64,000 bases of DNA from positions 9,988,109 to 10,052,108 of the forward strand of contig JAJEKV010000004.1 of assembly GCA_021234155.1 (NCBI GenBank), given 5' to 3'. This document shows positions 35,131 to 46,245 of this stretch, in pieces. Positions within the stretch are counted from its first letter, which is position 1. Each line of letters opens with the position of its first letter. The notes under the pieces were generated by a model. That model made no database searches. It was not told the DNA's origin and saw only the letters and a program-made list of their open reading frames with translations. The position numbers and the translations under genes were made by a program. The stretch comes from Isoetes taiwanensis. Its lineage: Eukaryota; Streptophyta; Lycopodiopsida; Isoetales; Isoetaceae.

Positions 35131-35818
35131 TCAAGGTAAGCAGGGTTTTCACGCAGTTGAGCTTCGGCAGATGGTAAGCATACTAGCTGTCTCAGGTTCG
35201 TCAAGAATGCACCCATTTGTTATTCCTGATTAGCATGGTCGCCACATGGCGAGCTCTCATTGGACACCAAACAAGAACGAAGACTAACTTACCTTGACGT
35301 TTTTTATTTTATTTATACAGCCAACATGGATAGGACGGGAAAAAAGTTGACTCCGGTCCGGTGGGCCATGCCATTTTTATGAGCCAGTCAAAGAGGCCGA
35401 CCACTCGACCACGGGCTAAAAAATTGCCCACCCAAATTTATTAACGCGGACGCGGGTAAAAAGAAAGGACACTGCTGGATTTCAGCGTGATTCATTTACC
35501 CATAAGAAAATTCATCTGTCAGCTCGACGTGGAGAAATCGAGACCGTTGACACAGAATCTGGCAAGTGACAACCACAGTACATTCCGGTAGAAATTATAT
35601 ATTGGTGATATGCAGGTAAAATTAACTTGCAAAATGCAACTGTTGTGTGATACCGGGTCCGTATATCGAGCAGGCGCCACATCATGATGTAACAACCCGT
35701 ATGCCATTTTAACTCCCTGTTACTTCGTATCCACACGGCGATCGTGGACCGTTAGATCTTCGACTTCTGCTAGCTAACTCCGAAAGCAAAACAGGGCATT
35801 TTTATTTCTCGAGCTCCC
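35131..35818. promoter_or_regulatory. Presumed promoter and 5' leader of the tandem-SRA gene
   Basis: No other gene lies here, and the ORF begins at 35819 in a good context (CCCATGGCGATGGC). I see no unambiguous TATA box, so the assignment rests on position only. Confidence 0.4.
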
Positions 35819-38191
35819 ATGGCGATGGCAGAGCCTCTCCTAACAGCCCTTCCGGTGGGAGCAGAAGGATCGGATGCATCTTTGGAAGCTGTGGGCGGCC
35901 AAGCGGCTCTGCTAACAGTTGAAGAGGGAGGGGTATGGCGAGGTCCTTCAGCATCCAGAGAAGGGGCCCCTTATGAATGCGGGAGTTGGACAGGTGCAGG
36001 GCTTTGGTGCGGAAACGCTGCAGCAGCTATGGATTCTTCTGCATCATTTTTAGGGCGCAAGCCTGTGGAACAGGGGAATTATGTGGTTTTGGACGACGAC
36101 GACGACGAAACCCAAAACTCTGCTTGCCAGACTCCTACTTCTTGCCGCAACGGAGCTAAGTTTGCTGGGCCGCCTTGCATCTATGTTGAGCCCTTGCAGA
36201 GTATTCCTGTGGAGCATGTCAGCTTTTCTCCGGTGGTTTCTGAAGGTACTCTTTCAGGTACAAATAACCCCCTTCTACCCGTGACAAAAGACTTAGAACA
36301 ATCTCCCAAATCTAAATCCAAGCAGAAAAACATGACCTGTTCTACTAACCCGCCTCTTGTAGAAAGAACTGCAGGCCAGAATGGGACAAGAGAGCTTGTT
36401 GAAAGGACTCTCAGAATGTTTCATGCTTTAAGAAGGAAATATGCAGGAGAAGGTGAGTACCCTGCTCAGGAGAAAGTTTCAAGACCAGACTTAAAAGCTT
36501 GTGTTTTTATGAAGCAAAAAAACTTGTGGGTAAATACTAAGAAATGGCTTGGCCCTGTTCCGGGTATTGAAGTAGGGGATCATTTCTACTACAGAGTAGA
36601 GCTCTGTGTTGTAGGGTTGCACAGGCAAATCCAAGGCGGTATTGACTACATTACTGCCAAAGAAAATCCAGATGGTCTTACTCTTGCTGCTAGCATTTGT
36701 TGCTCTGGAGGCTATGGGGATGAGCTTGAAGATGATGGCGAAACTATTGTCTATACAGGGCAAGGAGGCAATAATTATAAGTCGGACAGAAGGGCAAAAG
36801 AGGACCAAAAACTGGAAAGAGGTAATCTTGCACTGTTTAATAGTTGTGATAAAGGTTCACCTGTGCGTGTTATAAGGGGTAAGAAGGACAGAAACAGCCC
36901 TATAGGGCTCGCTTATGTCTATGACGGTCTGTATACGGTAGTTAGGACATGGCTTGAGAAAAATTCATCTGGATTTGGTGTCTATAAGTTTAAGCTGCAG
37001 AGAGTACCTGGACAGCCACAGTCTGAATCAGTGGAAAAGGTAGCTCCAGCAGAAGATGTGGCTATGGAGGAAATGATCAATAAGATGGAAACGTCCATGG
37101 AAGATAATGTAATATCAGAAGAAATGAATAGCGCCACGGGTGAGAACGATATTGCAATGAACAAGATCGATACCCCCATGGAAGAGAATGTGATCATAGA
37201 GAATGTAGCCAACAAGCTCAAAACCCCTAGAGCAATTAAACGCCCTTCTACCTCAAATAGCTGTGGCTGTGTGGGTGAATGCTCTGATCCTCAATCTTGT
37301 GCCATTCTGTCTAAAAGTTCCTCAAAATTGCCATTTGCTGAAGCTTTGGACTCTTCTTTTGATAATGGGCTTAAAACTCTTGACATCGTAGATGCAGAAC
37401 CTTTGTCTGCTAAGAAACTCACTTATAATGGAGCTTCAAGTAGCTCCAAAAAAAGAAAGTCATCAGATTTGCTTACTACATGGTATTCTTTTGATATGCC
37501 ATCTAGCAGCAGTGCAAATGAAGCTAGAGAAGCAGTGAAAGCTGCATTGAGAACGTTTGAAACAACAAGGAGGAAAATAATAGAGGATGATGCAGGTCCT
37601 TCTAGCAAAAAGATTTTGAGGCCTGATCTAAGAGCAGCTGTTTCCATAAAGGAAAAGAATTTATGGGTGAACACAGGTAAGTACATTGGTTCTGTCCCTG
37701 GGGTTGAGGTTGGGGATTACTTCTACTTCAGAATAGAACTCTGTGTTATTGGTTTGCATAGACAAATTCAAGCTGGTATTGATTTTATGTCAGGCAAATA
37801 TAATGAATATGGGGTGAATGTGGCTGCCAGCATTTGTTCTTCAGGGGGTTACCATGATGATATTGATGATGGAGAGACGCTTGTATACACGGGACAAGGC
37901 GGCAACAACTACAAGACTGATAAAAGGCAGAAAGAGAATCAAAAGCTTGAGAGGGGTAATCTTGCCTTGTCTAATAGTTTTGAAAAAGGATTACCAGTTA
38001 GAGTTATAAGAGGCTGCAAGCACAAGGGTAGCCCTAGTGGGGTAATCTACACATATGATGGACTGTACAAGGTGGAGAAATCTTGGTTTGAGAAAGGTTT
38101 GTCTGGGTTTGGTATCTATAAGTTTAAGCTTCATCGGTTACCTGGACAGCCTGGGCTGGCATCTAAACTAGGTGACTTAAATTTGGAATGA
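35819..38191 (+). CDS. Tandem-SRA protein, SUVH-derived, lacking SET domain (790 aa, intronless)
   Basis: A single uninterrupted reading frame. It has two SUVH-type SRA domains, which in the family bind methylated cytosine: residues about 222-400 (VPGIEVGDHFYYRVELCVVG, CSGGYGDE, VYTGQGGNNYK, KLERGNLAL, VRVIRG, YDGLY, RVPGQP) and about 601-778 (VPGVEVGDYFYFRIELCVIG, VYTGQGGNNYK, KLERGNLAL, LPGQP). Each is preceded by the helix-rich stretch found before SRA in SUVH proteins (about 191-215 and 568-590), so roughly 200 aa were duplicated; equivalent points are 379 residues apart. The linker has acidic NK(M/I)(E/D)xxMExNVI repeats, a Cys cluster (482, 484, 488, 494) resembling a worn pre-SET start, and a nuclear-signal-like KKRK (544-547). 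It ends 12 residues after the second SRA; no pre-SET, SET or post-SET follows. Known SUVH proteins have one SRA plus SET. It is probably a nuclear methyl-DNA reader without methyltransferase activity. Many SUVH genes also lack introns in the coding region. Confidence 0.93.
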   Translation: MAMAEPLLTALPVGAEGSDASLEAVGGQAALLTVEEGGVWRGPSASREGAPYECGSWTGAGLWCGNAAAAMDSSASFLGRKPVEQGNYVVLDDDDDETQNSACQTPTSCRNGAKFAGPPCIYVEPLQSIPVEHVSFSPVVSEGTLSGTNNPLLPVTKDLEQSPKSKSKQKNMTCSTNPPLVERTAGQNGTRELVERTLRMFHALRRKYAGEGEYPAQEKVSRPDLKACVFMKQKNLWVNTKKWLGPVPGIEVGDHFYYRVELCVVGLHRQIQGGIDYITAKENPDGLTLAASICCSGGYGDELEDDGETIVYTGQGGNNYKSDRRAKEDQKLERGNLALFNSCDKGSPVRVIRGKKDRNSPIGLAYVYDGLYTVVRTWLEKNSSGFGVYKFKLQRVPGQPQSESVEKVAPAEDVAMEEMINKMETSMEDNVISEEMNSATGENDIAMNKIDTPMEENVIIENVANKLKTPRAIKRPSTSNSCGCVGECSDPQSCAILSKSSSKLPFAEALDSSFDNGLKTLDIVDAEPLSAKKLTYNGASSSSKKRKSSDLLTTWYSFDMPSSSSANEAREAVKAALRTFETTRRKIIEDDAGPSSKKILRPDLRAAVSIKEKNLWVNTGKYIGSVPGVEVGDYFYFRIELCVIGLHRQIQAGIDFMSGKYNEYGVNVAASICSSGGYHDDIDDGETLVYTGQGGNNYKTDKRQKENQKLERGNLALSNSFEKGLPVRVIRGCKHKGSPSGVIYTYDGLYKVEKSWFEKGLSGFGIYKFKLHRLPGQPGLASKLGDLNLE

Positions 38192-38680
38192 GGCTGAAAT
38201 GTTGAATTTCAACAGCTCACCTCAGTTTTGCAACTTGGAATGCACGATGGCAGCAATCCTAGAGGAGGATTGCATTATCAAGTTTTGCTACTTTTTGGCA
38301 CCAGCCATGTAAATTCTTATCTTTTGCATCTTGAATCTTCAGCTCTCTTGTTCTTAAAGGCATAAGCTGGACCTTTTATCATATCTGAAGCTTCAAGACC
38401 AGTGGCTTGTAACTGTGACTGCCACAGTCGAACAGCGCTTCTAAACAGCATGTTATATTCTCTTTAATTTTCCTTTCAAAAGAGAAGCTGGAAACATTGC
38501 GATTAAAAGCTAACTTGCTTAAATGGTTATACTTATCTCAAAGCTAAGTTATTTAATTTATATGTACATCTTCCAATAACCGGGGAGGGATTCAGTCTTT
38601 AGACATAATATAAAACGTTTTGATTTAATATGGGTGAAAATAGCTTTACCTTTGTTTTCCGTGATTTCATGGCGGTGACC
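38192..38680. other. 3' flank of the tandem-SRA gene
   Basis: No coding similarity to pre-SET or SET in any plus frame I checked, so the missing domains are not simply beyond a new stop codon. It probably includes the 3' UTR. Confidence 0.55.
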
Positions 38681-39560
38681 TTCCGTGGAATCACTAACCC
38701 CTGGGGAACGGGATCCGTTTCGGAGGCCCCATTTCGGATACCTGACAGCGTCAGGTACTTTTTGAGCGATCCGAGCCATTTATTGCCACACCACATCCTG
38801 GTCGTCCAAATGATACCGACCGACGGAATCACATCTGCAAGATCCCCTTGGACAAAATCACCACCTTTTTTATTCCACGCGACGGAATCACTCTTCATCA
38901 ATCCTGCCCGATGGAATCACATACCATAATATTCTCCCTCGTGAAATATCCAGTGGCATATTCCACCTGACGGAATACCTTTACCGATACCCCGCCCGAG
39001 GGAATCACTAGGTACTATATTCCTTGGGAAGAAATCACCCCCCGTAATTCCATCCGACAGAATCACCCAACGACGGAAACCCAGGCGCTGGCCTGACACC
39101 TAACAACTCCTTAAATTGCATCCTGGCCGTTCGTTGGACGAGGTGATCGCAGCTATTCAAACGATTATCCCTACAGGTGGAATCACTAGGTTAACATTCC
39201 TCGGGAAGGAATAACCACCCGGCATATTCCACTGGACCGAATACCTTTTCCGATATCCCGCCAGACGGAATCACCAGATACTATATTCCACGAGAAGAAA
39301 TCACCCCCATATAACTCCATCCGGCCCCACAAGATAGGAACCGAGACATCACGATGCATGACACCTGACAGCTCCTAAAAACTGCATGCTGGTCATTCCT
39401 TGAATGAGGTAATTACAGCATTGTATTCCTACGGGTGGAATCACCAGGTAAACATTCCCCGAGGAGGAATAACAACCCAGTGTATCTCCTGCTCTGCAAT
39501 CACATCGTGGATATTTCCTATGGTGGGATCAATATATATACATTCTGCAGCGTGGAATCT
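38680..39560. repeat. GGAATCAC-rich degenerate array with ~266-bp higher-order duplication
   Basis: More than ten occurrences of GGAATCAC or close variants are spaced about 30-60 bp and alternate with TATTCC. A larger unit is duplicated: TATTCCACCTGACGGAATAC...CCGATACCCCGCC (about 38957) recurs at about 39225, and GACACCTAACAACTCC recurs as GACACCTGACAGCTCC (about 39360). Related TGGAATCAC motifs appear again at 45680-45715. Non-coding. Confidence 0.75.
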
Positions 39561-42500
39561 CCGGGCTAGTGCCTTGCATGTTCGACACGTGGTTAAATCT
39601 AGTCGATAGGCAAGGCCGAATCAACGGCTATGGTTTCGTCGTGAGTTTGTTCAGCCTTTGTATTTGAATTATCAGCCCACGTAAGGCTGAGCGAATTTTG
39701 TGATGATACCTGGCAATCCATACCATTCCACGGAATTACTGGCTTTTGTTTGGTACTGCCTCAGTTCGACGATGTGGATGTCGTTTCGAACCTGTTCTTC
39801 AGGGAGGGCGACTGGGAGATCTCTATGGGGAGGTTAGCATGGACCTCAATGAGAAGATTGAGGAGATAAGTGCCTAGAACAACCCAATTCCATCTCTCTT
39901 CAGTGGCACAAGCTCTAATTTCGTTTTTTCTGCCAGCTACAAGCAGGCATTTGGCAAACAGAGCCTGCAGAAGAGCATTTTGAACACAGTCGACTATCCT
40001 GGATGATGTTAGAGCACTAGGTTCCTGGTCTGCAAGGGGCAGGTACTCAACTGGTATGGATGTGCCACATTCCCACCTCACAGATTGAGGATTTCATAGC
40101 TGGGAAGCAAAAAAGGGGAAGCAACATGCAATTTCTATATAAGAAGCTCTCAAAGGAATGAAGAGCTATCCCAACTAGACGCAAGTTCATATCTGAATAT
40201 GATTGGTCCCTAGCGTAGAGGATTACGGTTGGAATTTAAAGCATGGACGATATTGGTGTACATATGGCCCCGAAGACAAATCTGAGAACACCCATGTTGT
40301 GGAGGATCAACATGCCCCTCCAGGTAAAAGAAGGAAATGGATTGAAAGGGGGGAGGATATTCGAAGGGGTTGCCAATGTCATTTCACTTCTACCTTCTTC
40401 CCAATTCCCGATTGCACACAAATTACCTATGACAAATGGGATCATGTGAACTAGCAAGATGCAATCTGCCACGATAAAGCACTAGCTGTTGAGAAAGGGT
40501 TGATCTGGAAAGGATAGAGCTATATGCCTCGACTCCACCTACAAGACAAACGAGAAGAGGTAGGGTTGTTCCTTTTGTAGTTCACAGTGAATGTAAATTT
40601 TCAGGTTCCTTATAAGCGAACATTGTTAAGGTGTGTTTCTATTTGCATTGAAGATACTACCTGTTTACTCTCACTAGATTTGATTATTACTTTACAAGAA
40701 ATTTATCGCGGCGGCCTTGCGGCCGCCGCGAACATTTCTCTTCTCCAACCGGCTGCAAAAGAAGTTTTGTGCTAAGTCGAATAGATCTCAATTCTGGACA
40801 TCCTTGCAATGCAAAAGAATGGGCATGAGTTGAACCTGCACTATTGCCATTTGTTTTGCATCAAGGACGACATGGTGCCCGAAATTACCTCATGTCCTCC
40901 AGATTTTGTAGCAAAAATGTCTTGAACATGGATGGTAATCAAAATTATGTAATTATTCTTGGCTTAAACTTTTCACATCTTCCCCTTAGCACCACCTTGC
41001 TCCTAATCATTCTTGGCTTAAGCTTTTTGCATTGTCCCCTTAACTCATGTGTGCCAAGCCTTGTGCATATAGACCTCAACCCGCAGAAAATCGCCCTTTT
41101 GTGGCAAAAACCATGTTTTGAGGCTAGATTTTAGCAGGCTGGAGCGGAACTGAAGCGCCAGAGTTGGATCTAAGGCATCACATGTGGATTCTTCCTCTGC
41201 AGAAGGTAGATCGATGGCCCACATATGTACAAAGCATTCAGTAAGCTCCAACCTTGAGTAAATCGGCCATTACCCTGCTAGAATTTGTATGCTCCATTAT
41301 AAAGACAAAGTTGTCAGGCTCTTGCAAATTTGAACCAATTAAATGAGACAAAGCACTATAAATGAATGCATGGTCAAGTGATTAGAATGCTTGCCATACG
41401 TGTGTCTAAGACATAATGTAAAGGGAAGCATGATGGAGTTGTTAGCATACTCCATGCATTGCCAACGTTCACAATGATTGCCCATTTTCCATTGAATCCT
41501 CAAATGCAAGTTAATCTGCTAGATCAGCATGGCAAATATGGCTTATCTCTTCTAATTCAACCTTGCTTACAATTTAAGTGGGCATTTGCTATCATATAGC
41601 TAGCCATGTCCTCTTGTGGCTTGGAAGAATTTGTGCACATGTATATCTAAAAAAGTATTCGCATAATTTGGTTTGAGGGCTCCTTATATTGTTCTGAAAA
41701 CTGAATGCCATTAACATACATGGCCATCAAGGAAGCTATAGCTTCCCAATTACAGTCTTCTATTCCATGATCTGATCACGAAAACCATGTATTGAGAAGA
41801 TGAGTCCCCAATATCTTCCTCGTATTTCTCCTTTAATACCCATGTAACTCTCTCTACCTGCTACAACCCAGTTCCCTTGCACCGTCTCCCAAAGCTGTAG
41901 ATACTCTTTTGTTTATTGTCAGTTCTTCTTCACAAATAATGGTGTCAAATCATTGTCCCTCTATCTTGAACCAATGGACCTTATTAGTCTAAACTCCACA
42001 CAAAGATCAATTAAACAAAGCCTTGTGCTAAAAATGCAAAAAAAGACACTTGCACTTCAAGTTGCGAATGCATCATAAAGCATAAGCTAGAGTTAACGGA
42101 ATAGAACTTGCTTCCAATAGAACTTACTTTTATTATCTGAAAGTCCTCTTTGATTATAGAGGCTATAAATCCGGTCGAAAATAATTCTGAAGGAATGAAG
42201 ATGCTTCTTACATTCAATTCCTTTCGTATAATCGGAGAAGCGCAAAAGATCTTGAAAGAGTTGGTTCAAGTTCAAAATAAGCAATCACGTCTTTTATTGT
42301 AATACTCCGAGAAACTTTTGCAGGCTGAGGAAGAGAACGATTGGGAAGAGGACGTCCATAAACTTGCCCATATCCTTCTTAAAAGAAAATAAGATCTCCA
42401 TCATGAGCATCCAAGCAGTTACATTCTGAAAAAAGATTCCCTTACCAGAAACCTTGACCATATTAGAACTGCCCTCAATGGTTCGGAATTCGCAAAATAA

Positions 42501-42722
42501 CATAAGCTCAACAAAGGAAAATACCCCTCAAGAGCTTCTGCTGCATGGTAAGTTGCTTTCTATACTTTCCATCCTCAGTTTTGCGTGTGGATGATGGTGG
42601 CGGTCTAGTCCATCCTCAATGTCCATCCTTTCAAAACAATGCAAGTAAATCTCAGAACGAGAAAAATGCAAATAGCCAAACCAGCATAATCAAGCTCAAT
42701 CAACCTTCCAATCCCAGGAAGG
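39561..42722. other. Intergenic region without recognised genes
   Basis: About 3.2 kb. Open frames (39761-40081 minus, 40203-40454 plus, 40844-41134 plus, 42011-42503 minus) show no domain I recognise. A perfect 11-bp GC-rich palindrome (TCGCGGCGGCC, 4-base loop) lies at 40706-40731. GGCTTAAxCTTTTxCATxxTCCCCTTA is duplicated at about 40962 and 41013. Confidence 0.45.
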
Positions 42723-43520
42723 TCAGCTTCTCAAAAGTTCGATCAAAGGACTGCTCCTTTTATTGCCGCTGGGATCCCTTCCACCGCTGCAGCATAAGAT
42801 AGAGAAAAAAGTTATGTTGATCTGACCTAGTAGAATATGAAATGAAAACAGAGTACCTTCCAGTGTAGAGAAACCACTCTCATGATCTTCATCATCTTCA
42901 TATCCACCAGAAAGGCAGACAGATATGGTCAGACTGCCCTGCTATTCCAGCAACGTGAGGAAGATGAGTACCCCATTGTCTGCATTCCATCCTATCCTCC
43001 CAGCTCTCCCCCACTAGGACATCCTGGCCACGATCAGGATCATTTTTTGCAGTTATTGGGCCAAAATGATCCGGTGGAATAGTAACAAAGATTTTGCCGC
43101 TGCACGCATTTGCCTTGCCAGTGCGTACCGCCCTTTCTGTGACGAATGCTTTGTCCGGCCTGTTCTCGTTCTGAATATAATGGAATGGCTTGGGCGTAGA
43201 CGAATTCTCGTGTCTTTGCCATCCTAATTGCAAAGACTAGTGCAGCATTGATCCTAGGCTGGCTTGCAAATTTTGCAGGTATCGCTGACCTGCATTTGCC
43301 ACAGTTCTTTTTTCCTTGTCCAATCCATTTCTCAAAACGTTTCAAGCAGAAATTGTGCCCACATGGTGCCTACAGAGTATAAAAATTTCACATAATGAGT
43401 AAAAATTTAACATTAAGAACAATGTTAAAGAGAATAAAGGCTTCTTACCGTAACAGAGCGCTCTGCTAGTTGCATGCAAAAGATACAATTTAAATTTTCA
43501 TAAAAAATCTTCATCATTTG
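42723..43520 (-). pseudogene. ORTHRUS/VIM-type E3 ubiquitin ligase pseudogene (RING + SRA)
   Basis: The minus strand retains three exons. Exon A (about 43520-43449) encodes NLNCIFCMQLAERSVT. Exon B (43369-42857) runs from APCGHNFCLKRFEKWIGQG through IPAKFASQPRINAALV into the SRA start (KIFVTIPPDHFGPI, SWEDRMECRQWG, HLPHVAGIAGQS). Exon C (42786 to about 42723) encodes GGRDPSGNKR and EQSFDRTFEKL. Intron borders remain GT-AG, so it is a decayed gene or genomic duplicate, not a retrocopy. Breaks: frameshifts near 43195, 42930, 42880 and 42755, and a RING zinc ligand replaced (CLKC to CLKR). No PHD, rest of SRA or second RING found. Functional relatives act with maintenance DNA methylation. Confidence 0.88.
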
Positions 43521-44439
43521 ACTCTTAACCTCTCATGCCTCCTTGCTGCAATCAAAGAGGGTTCTAAGGTGAATGCCTACTTTGTGTGGTCGCTTCCTCT
43601 TATTGCAGGCTGTTGTGTTTGATGGAAAACGAATCCGTGTAAGAGGGCCGCTGCAACAAAGCATAACACATGCAACAGGGCATTATAAGCCAGACCTTTA
43701 ATCCGAAACAAAATAAGAAGGATCGTTAAGCTAATACCACAACTAGATCCGGTGGCTTCTTTCAACAAAACAGTGCCGGAATAGTGGAAGTTGTTGCGGC
43801 AAAACAGAAACGAGCAGAGCGTTGGAAAGGCGCATCGCATACTCTGCCTGGCAATGAAATCGCAGAGAAAATAGAGCCGAAACCATAGCTTGGAAGGACC
43901 AGACCTCCATACCCCAGCCTGGAATACCCTGGTTTCATCTGTTTAAGACCTCCATAGCTTGGAATACCCTGGTTTCATCTGCTTAAGAAGGAGCTTTTAC
44001 CTGGTTTTACCTGGCTTGATGGCAAAAAATCTGAAGGCCTTCTGCCGGATCTGTATGCGGCCAAGGCAGAGCAGGAGAAGCGGCCAAGGCAGAGCAGGAT
44101 CTGTATGCCGCGAAGTAGCTTCGAGAGAGACAAACGTGGCTTCGATACACGCCACCATTTGTTTTTCCCCCGACCATTTTCTCTGGCATTTTTTTTGTTT
44201 CCCTATTTTTTCCCCCCGGAAATACGTGGCGGGAATCAACCGAATATGCCAAAAGGCATCGTCCGATAAGAATTATATATGTTTAGAAAAGGATGGCTTT
44301 GGCTTGAATTATCACAAATATTAGATGGCTGGAAGCCATGAAAGTGTGGATTTAGCCCGACAACAATATTTTCCTAGTAAATTTCATTTGTTCGGGTCCA
44401 TTTTGAGCATGTGTCATCTTTCTCCACCATAGATTTACC
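43521..44439. other. Non-coding flank with short duplications
   Basis: A direct ~40-bp duplication (TGGAATACCCTGGTTTCATC at about 43921 and 43961) and a local GGCCAAGGCAGAGCAGGA duplication (about 44059 and 44082). It may include the lost 5' part of the VIM-like gene, but no PHD coding is visible. Confidence 0.45.
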
Positions 44440-45300
44440 TAGCCTACGCGTGCAGCTTTGCATTTGGCATGTGAGAAGAGATTGGTTGAAGTGGTTACGC
44501 AAGAACGTGAAGAACAAGGAGATGAGAAACCAAATGTTCAAGTAGTTGGGCGAGATTATGTATGGAACAAAGTGCCCCCCAAGGAGCAATGACTATGGAG
44601 AGGATTACATTGAGACTGTTAGAGGAGACGCCTTGAGAAAGTTGGAGACCTTAAAAAGAAAGTAACTACAATATCTAAAGTTGGCCTCATACATGAGTCA
44701 AGAGTGGACTCGCAACATTTATGATTGGGTCTTGGCCACAACAATCTTTCCCCATTCTAATCAGGAAACCAATGCTACAATAGAGGCTTGGCGCAAGGCA
44801 CTAAAATTGTGTCTTGGGATTTCCAAATCCCAACTAAAAGGCAGGAGGATAGATTGGCTACTTCACATGCTTGTCGATGATGTCAAGACCCACATGGCAT
44901 ACTCCAGGTAATTTGTAGAAGAGACTATATTTTGTATCCTTAGTTATGCAATAACTCTCCTTCATAGTGTATCATCTGTTTGGTAACAGGGGGATGAAAG
45001 AGGCTGGTTTTGTAATAAATACATCACAAGAGCAAATTATAGAGTCGGCTATTTGAGGAGCCAAGCGAATCCCGGATGATGCAGTCACGTTCATCGACCT
45101 TGAAGGAAAGGAGGCCTATGTCCAAACTCTTGATCTGAATCTCTAATCCTACTTTGTGAATGGGCACATAGGAATTGGGCAAGTTGTGACTGCTCGTGGG
45201 GTGCCAAGGGGAACCATTGCAAACACTAAGTGAAGGTTATCCAACTAACAGACATGTATAGGGACCAAGAGCCCTTGAATGTTATAGGCTCTGAATATGG
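44440..45300 (+). pseudogene. SWIM-type MULE transposase relic
   Basis: Plus-strand pieces correspond to the C-terminal half of a Mutator-type transposase: RRDWLKWLRKNVKNK (about 44475), IYDWVLATTIFPHSNQETNA (about 44717), KGRRIDWLLHMLVDDVKTH (about 44838), then after a frame change the SWIM zinc-binding motif CDCSWGAKGNHCKH (about 45190-45230; CxCx7CxH pattern). Stops and frameshifts separate them, including a stop directly after the SWIM histidine. The catalytic DDE core upstream is not visible. Such SWIM proteins are frequent as transposon relics in plants. Confidence 0.75.
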
Positions 45301-46245
45301 AAATGCATGTGGTGGCATGGAGCATTTGCATCCATTAGACTTGGAGATGCCTCTCAAGATATGCCACATGAGGCTTACTTGGCCATAGTTAGTCTAGAGG
45401 ATGACATTAGACCTAGGCCAAAAGTTGGATTGACAGTGGAGGTCATTGGAATCTTATGTTGCCAGGGTTATGGCTACAAAAACCTATATATAAATACTTT
45501 ATGGTTAAATACACTAAGTGTAAATACTCTAAGACAATTACCCCCAACAGAATAATATTTAAATATCGTATGTATAGAAACCTTCATATTTACTACTATG
45601 CATTTACTACCAATGGCCATTTATAAACACGCCACCCCTTGTTTGAATGCATCATGTACAATATCAGCATTACATGGTATGGAATCACACATTATTCCAT
45701 GGTTTGGAATCACCCAAGATGAAAATTCCATGGTATCAAATCAAACCAACAGAACATACTAGACAAGAACACAATTAGATAAGAACTGCTTGTGTGGGCA
45801 TGAAATTGGAGCATTGGTGTGTTTAGAAGTGCCATTTCTAGTTGCATGCACTTGCATGCACGGAAACAAATATAATTGCAATGCAATGAGACTAAAAACA
45901 GTCGGCATGCAAGTTGAACTGCACAGTTTAGATAGGCGGTAACTTAAGTTTATAATACTAAAGAAGGCCTTCAGCTTGGAAAACAAGGGTACCATGCAAG
46001 GATTCATAAGCACAAGGGATTCACATACAAGGGGATTCACAAATACGCCTCCTTAAAAAAACTTATGTCCAACAAAAACACAATGTCTGTTTCATTCATT
46101 CTCGGCAGCTAGGCAGTGGGGATGCAACTGCCCCGTCTCCTCTGCGTAGAATGTGCACTGAGTTAGGTGCAGCAGAAATAAAGAAGAATATAAAACTAAC
46201 AAGCACAAACAAAAGCATACCTTGTTGCCGGACTAGTTAAATCTT
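45301..46245. other. Non-coding
   Basis: 45307-45480 still shows weak continuation of the transposase relic. Beyond it, TGGAATCAC motifs (45680-45715) and no gene. Confidence 0.4.

Noticed and set aside
38192-38680. Downstream SET domain remnant for the tandem-SRA gene
   Set aside because: No pre-SET or SET residues found in the three plus frames.
40706-40731. Perfect GC-rich palindrome as a transposon end or terminator
   Set aside because: Isolated 11-bp stem, no flanking duplication or second copy; kept only as a note.
43577-43840. 87-aa minus-strand ORF as VIM first exon
   Set aside because: No PHD-finger cysteine pattern; placed upstream by position only.
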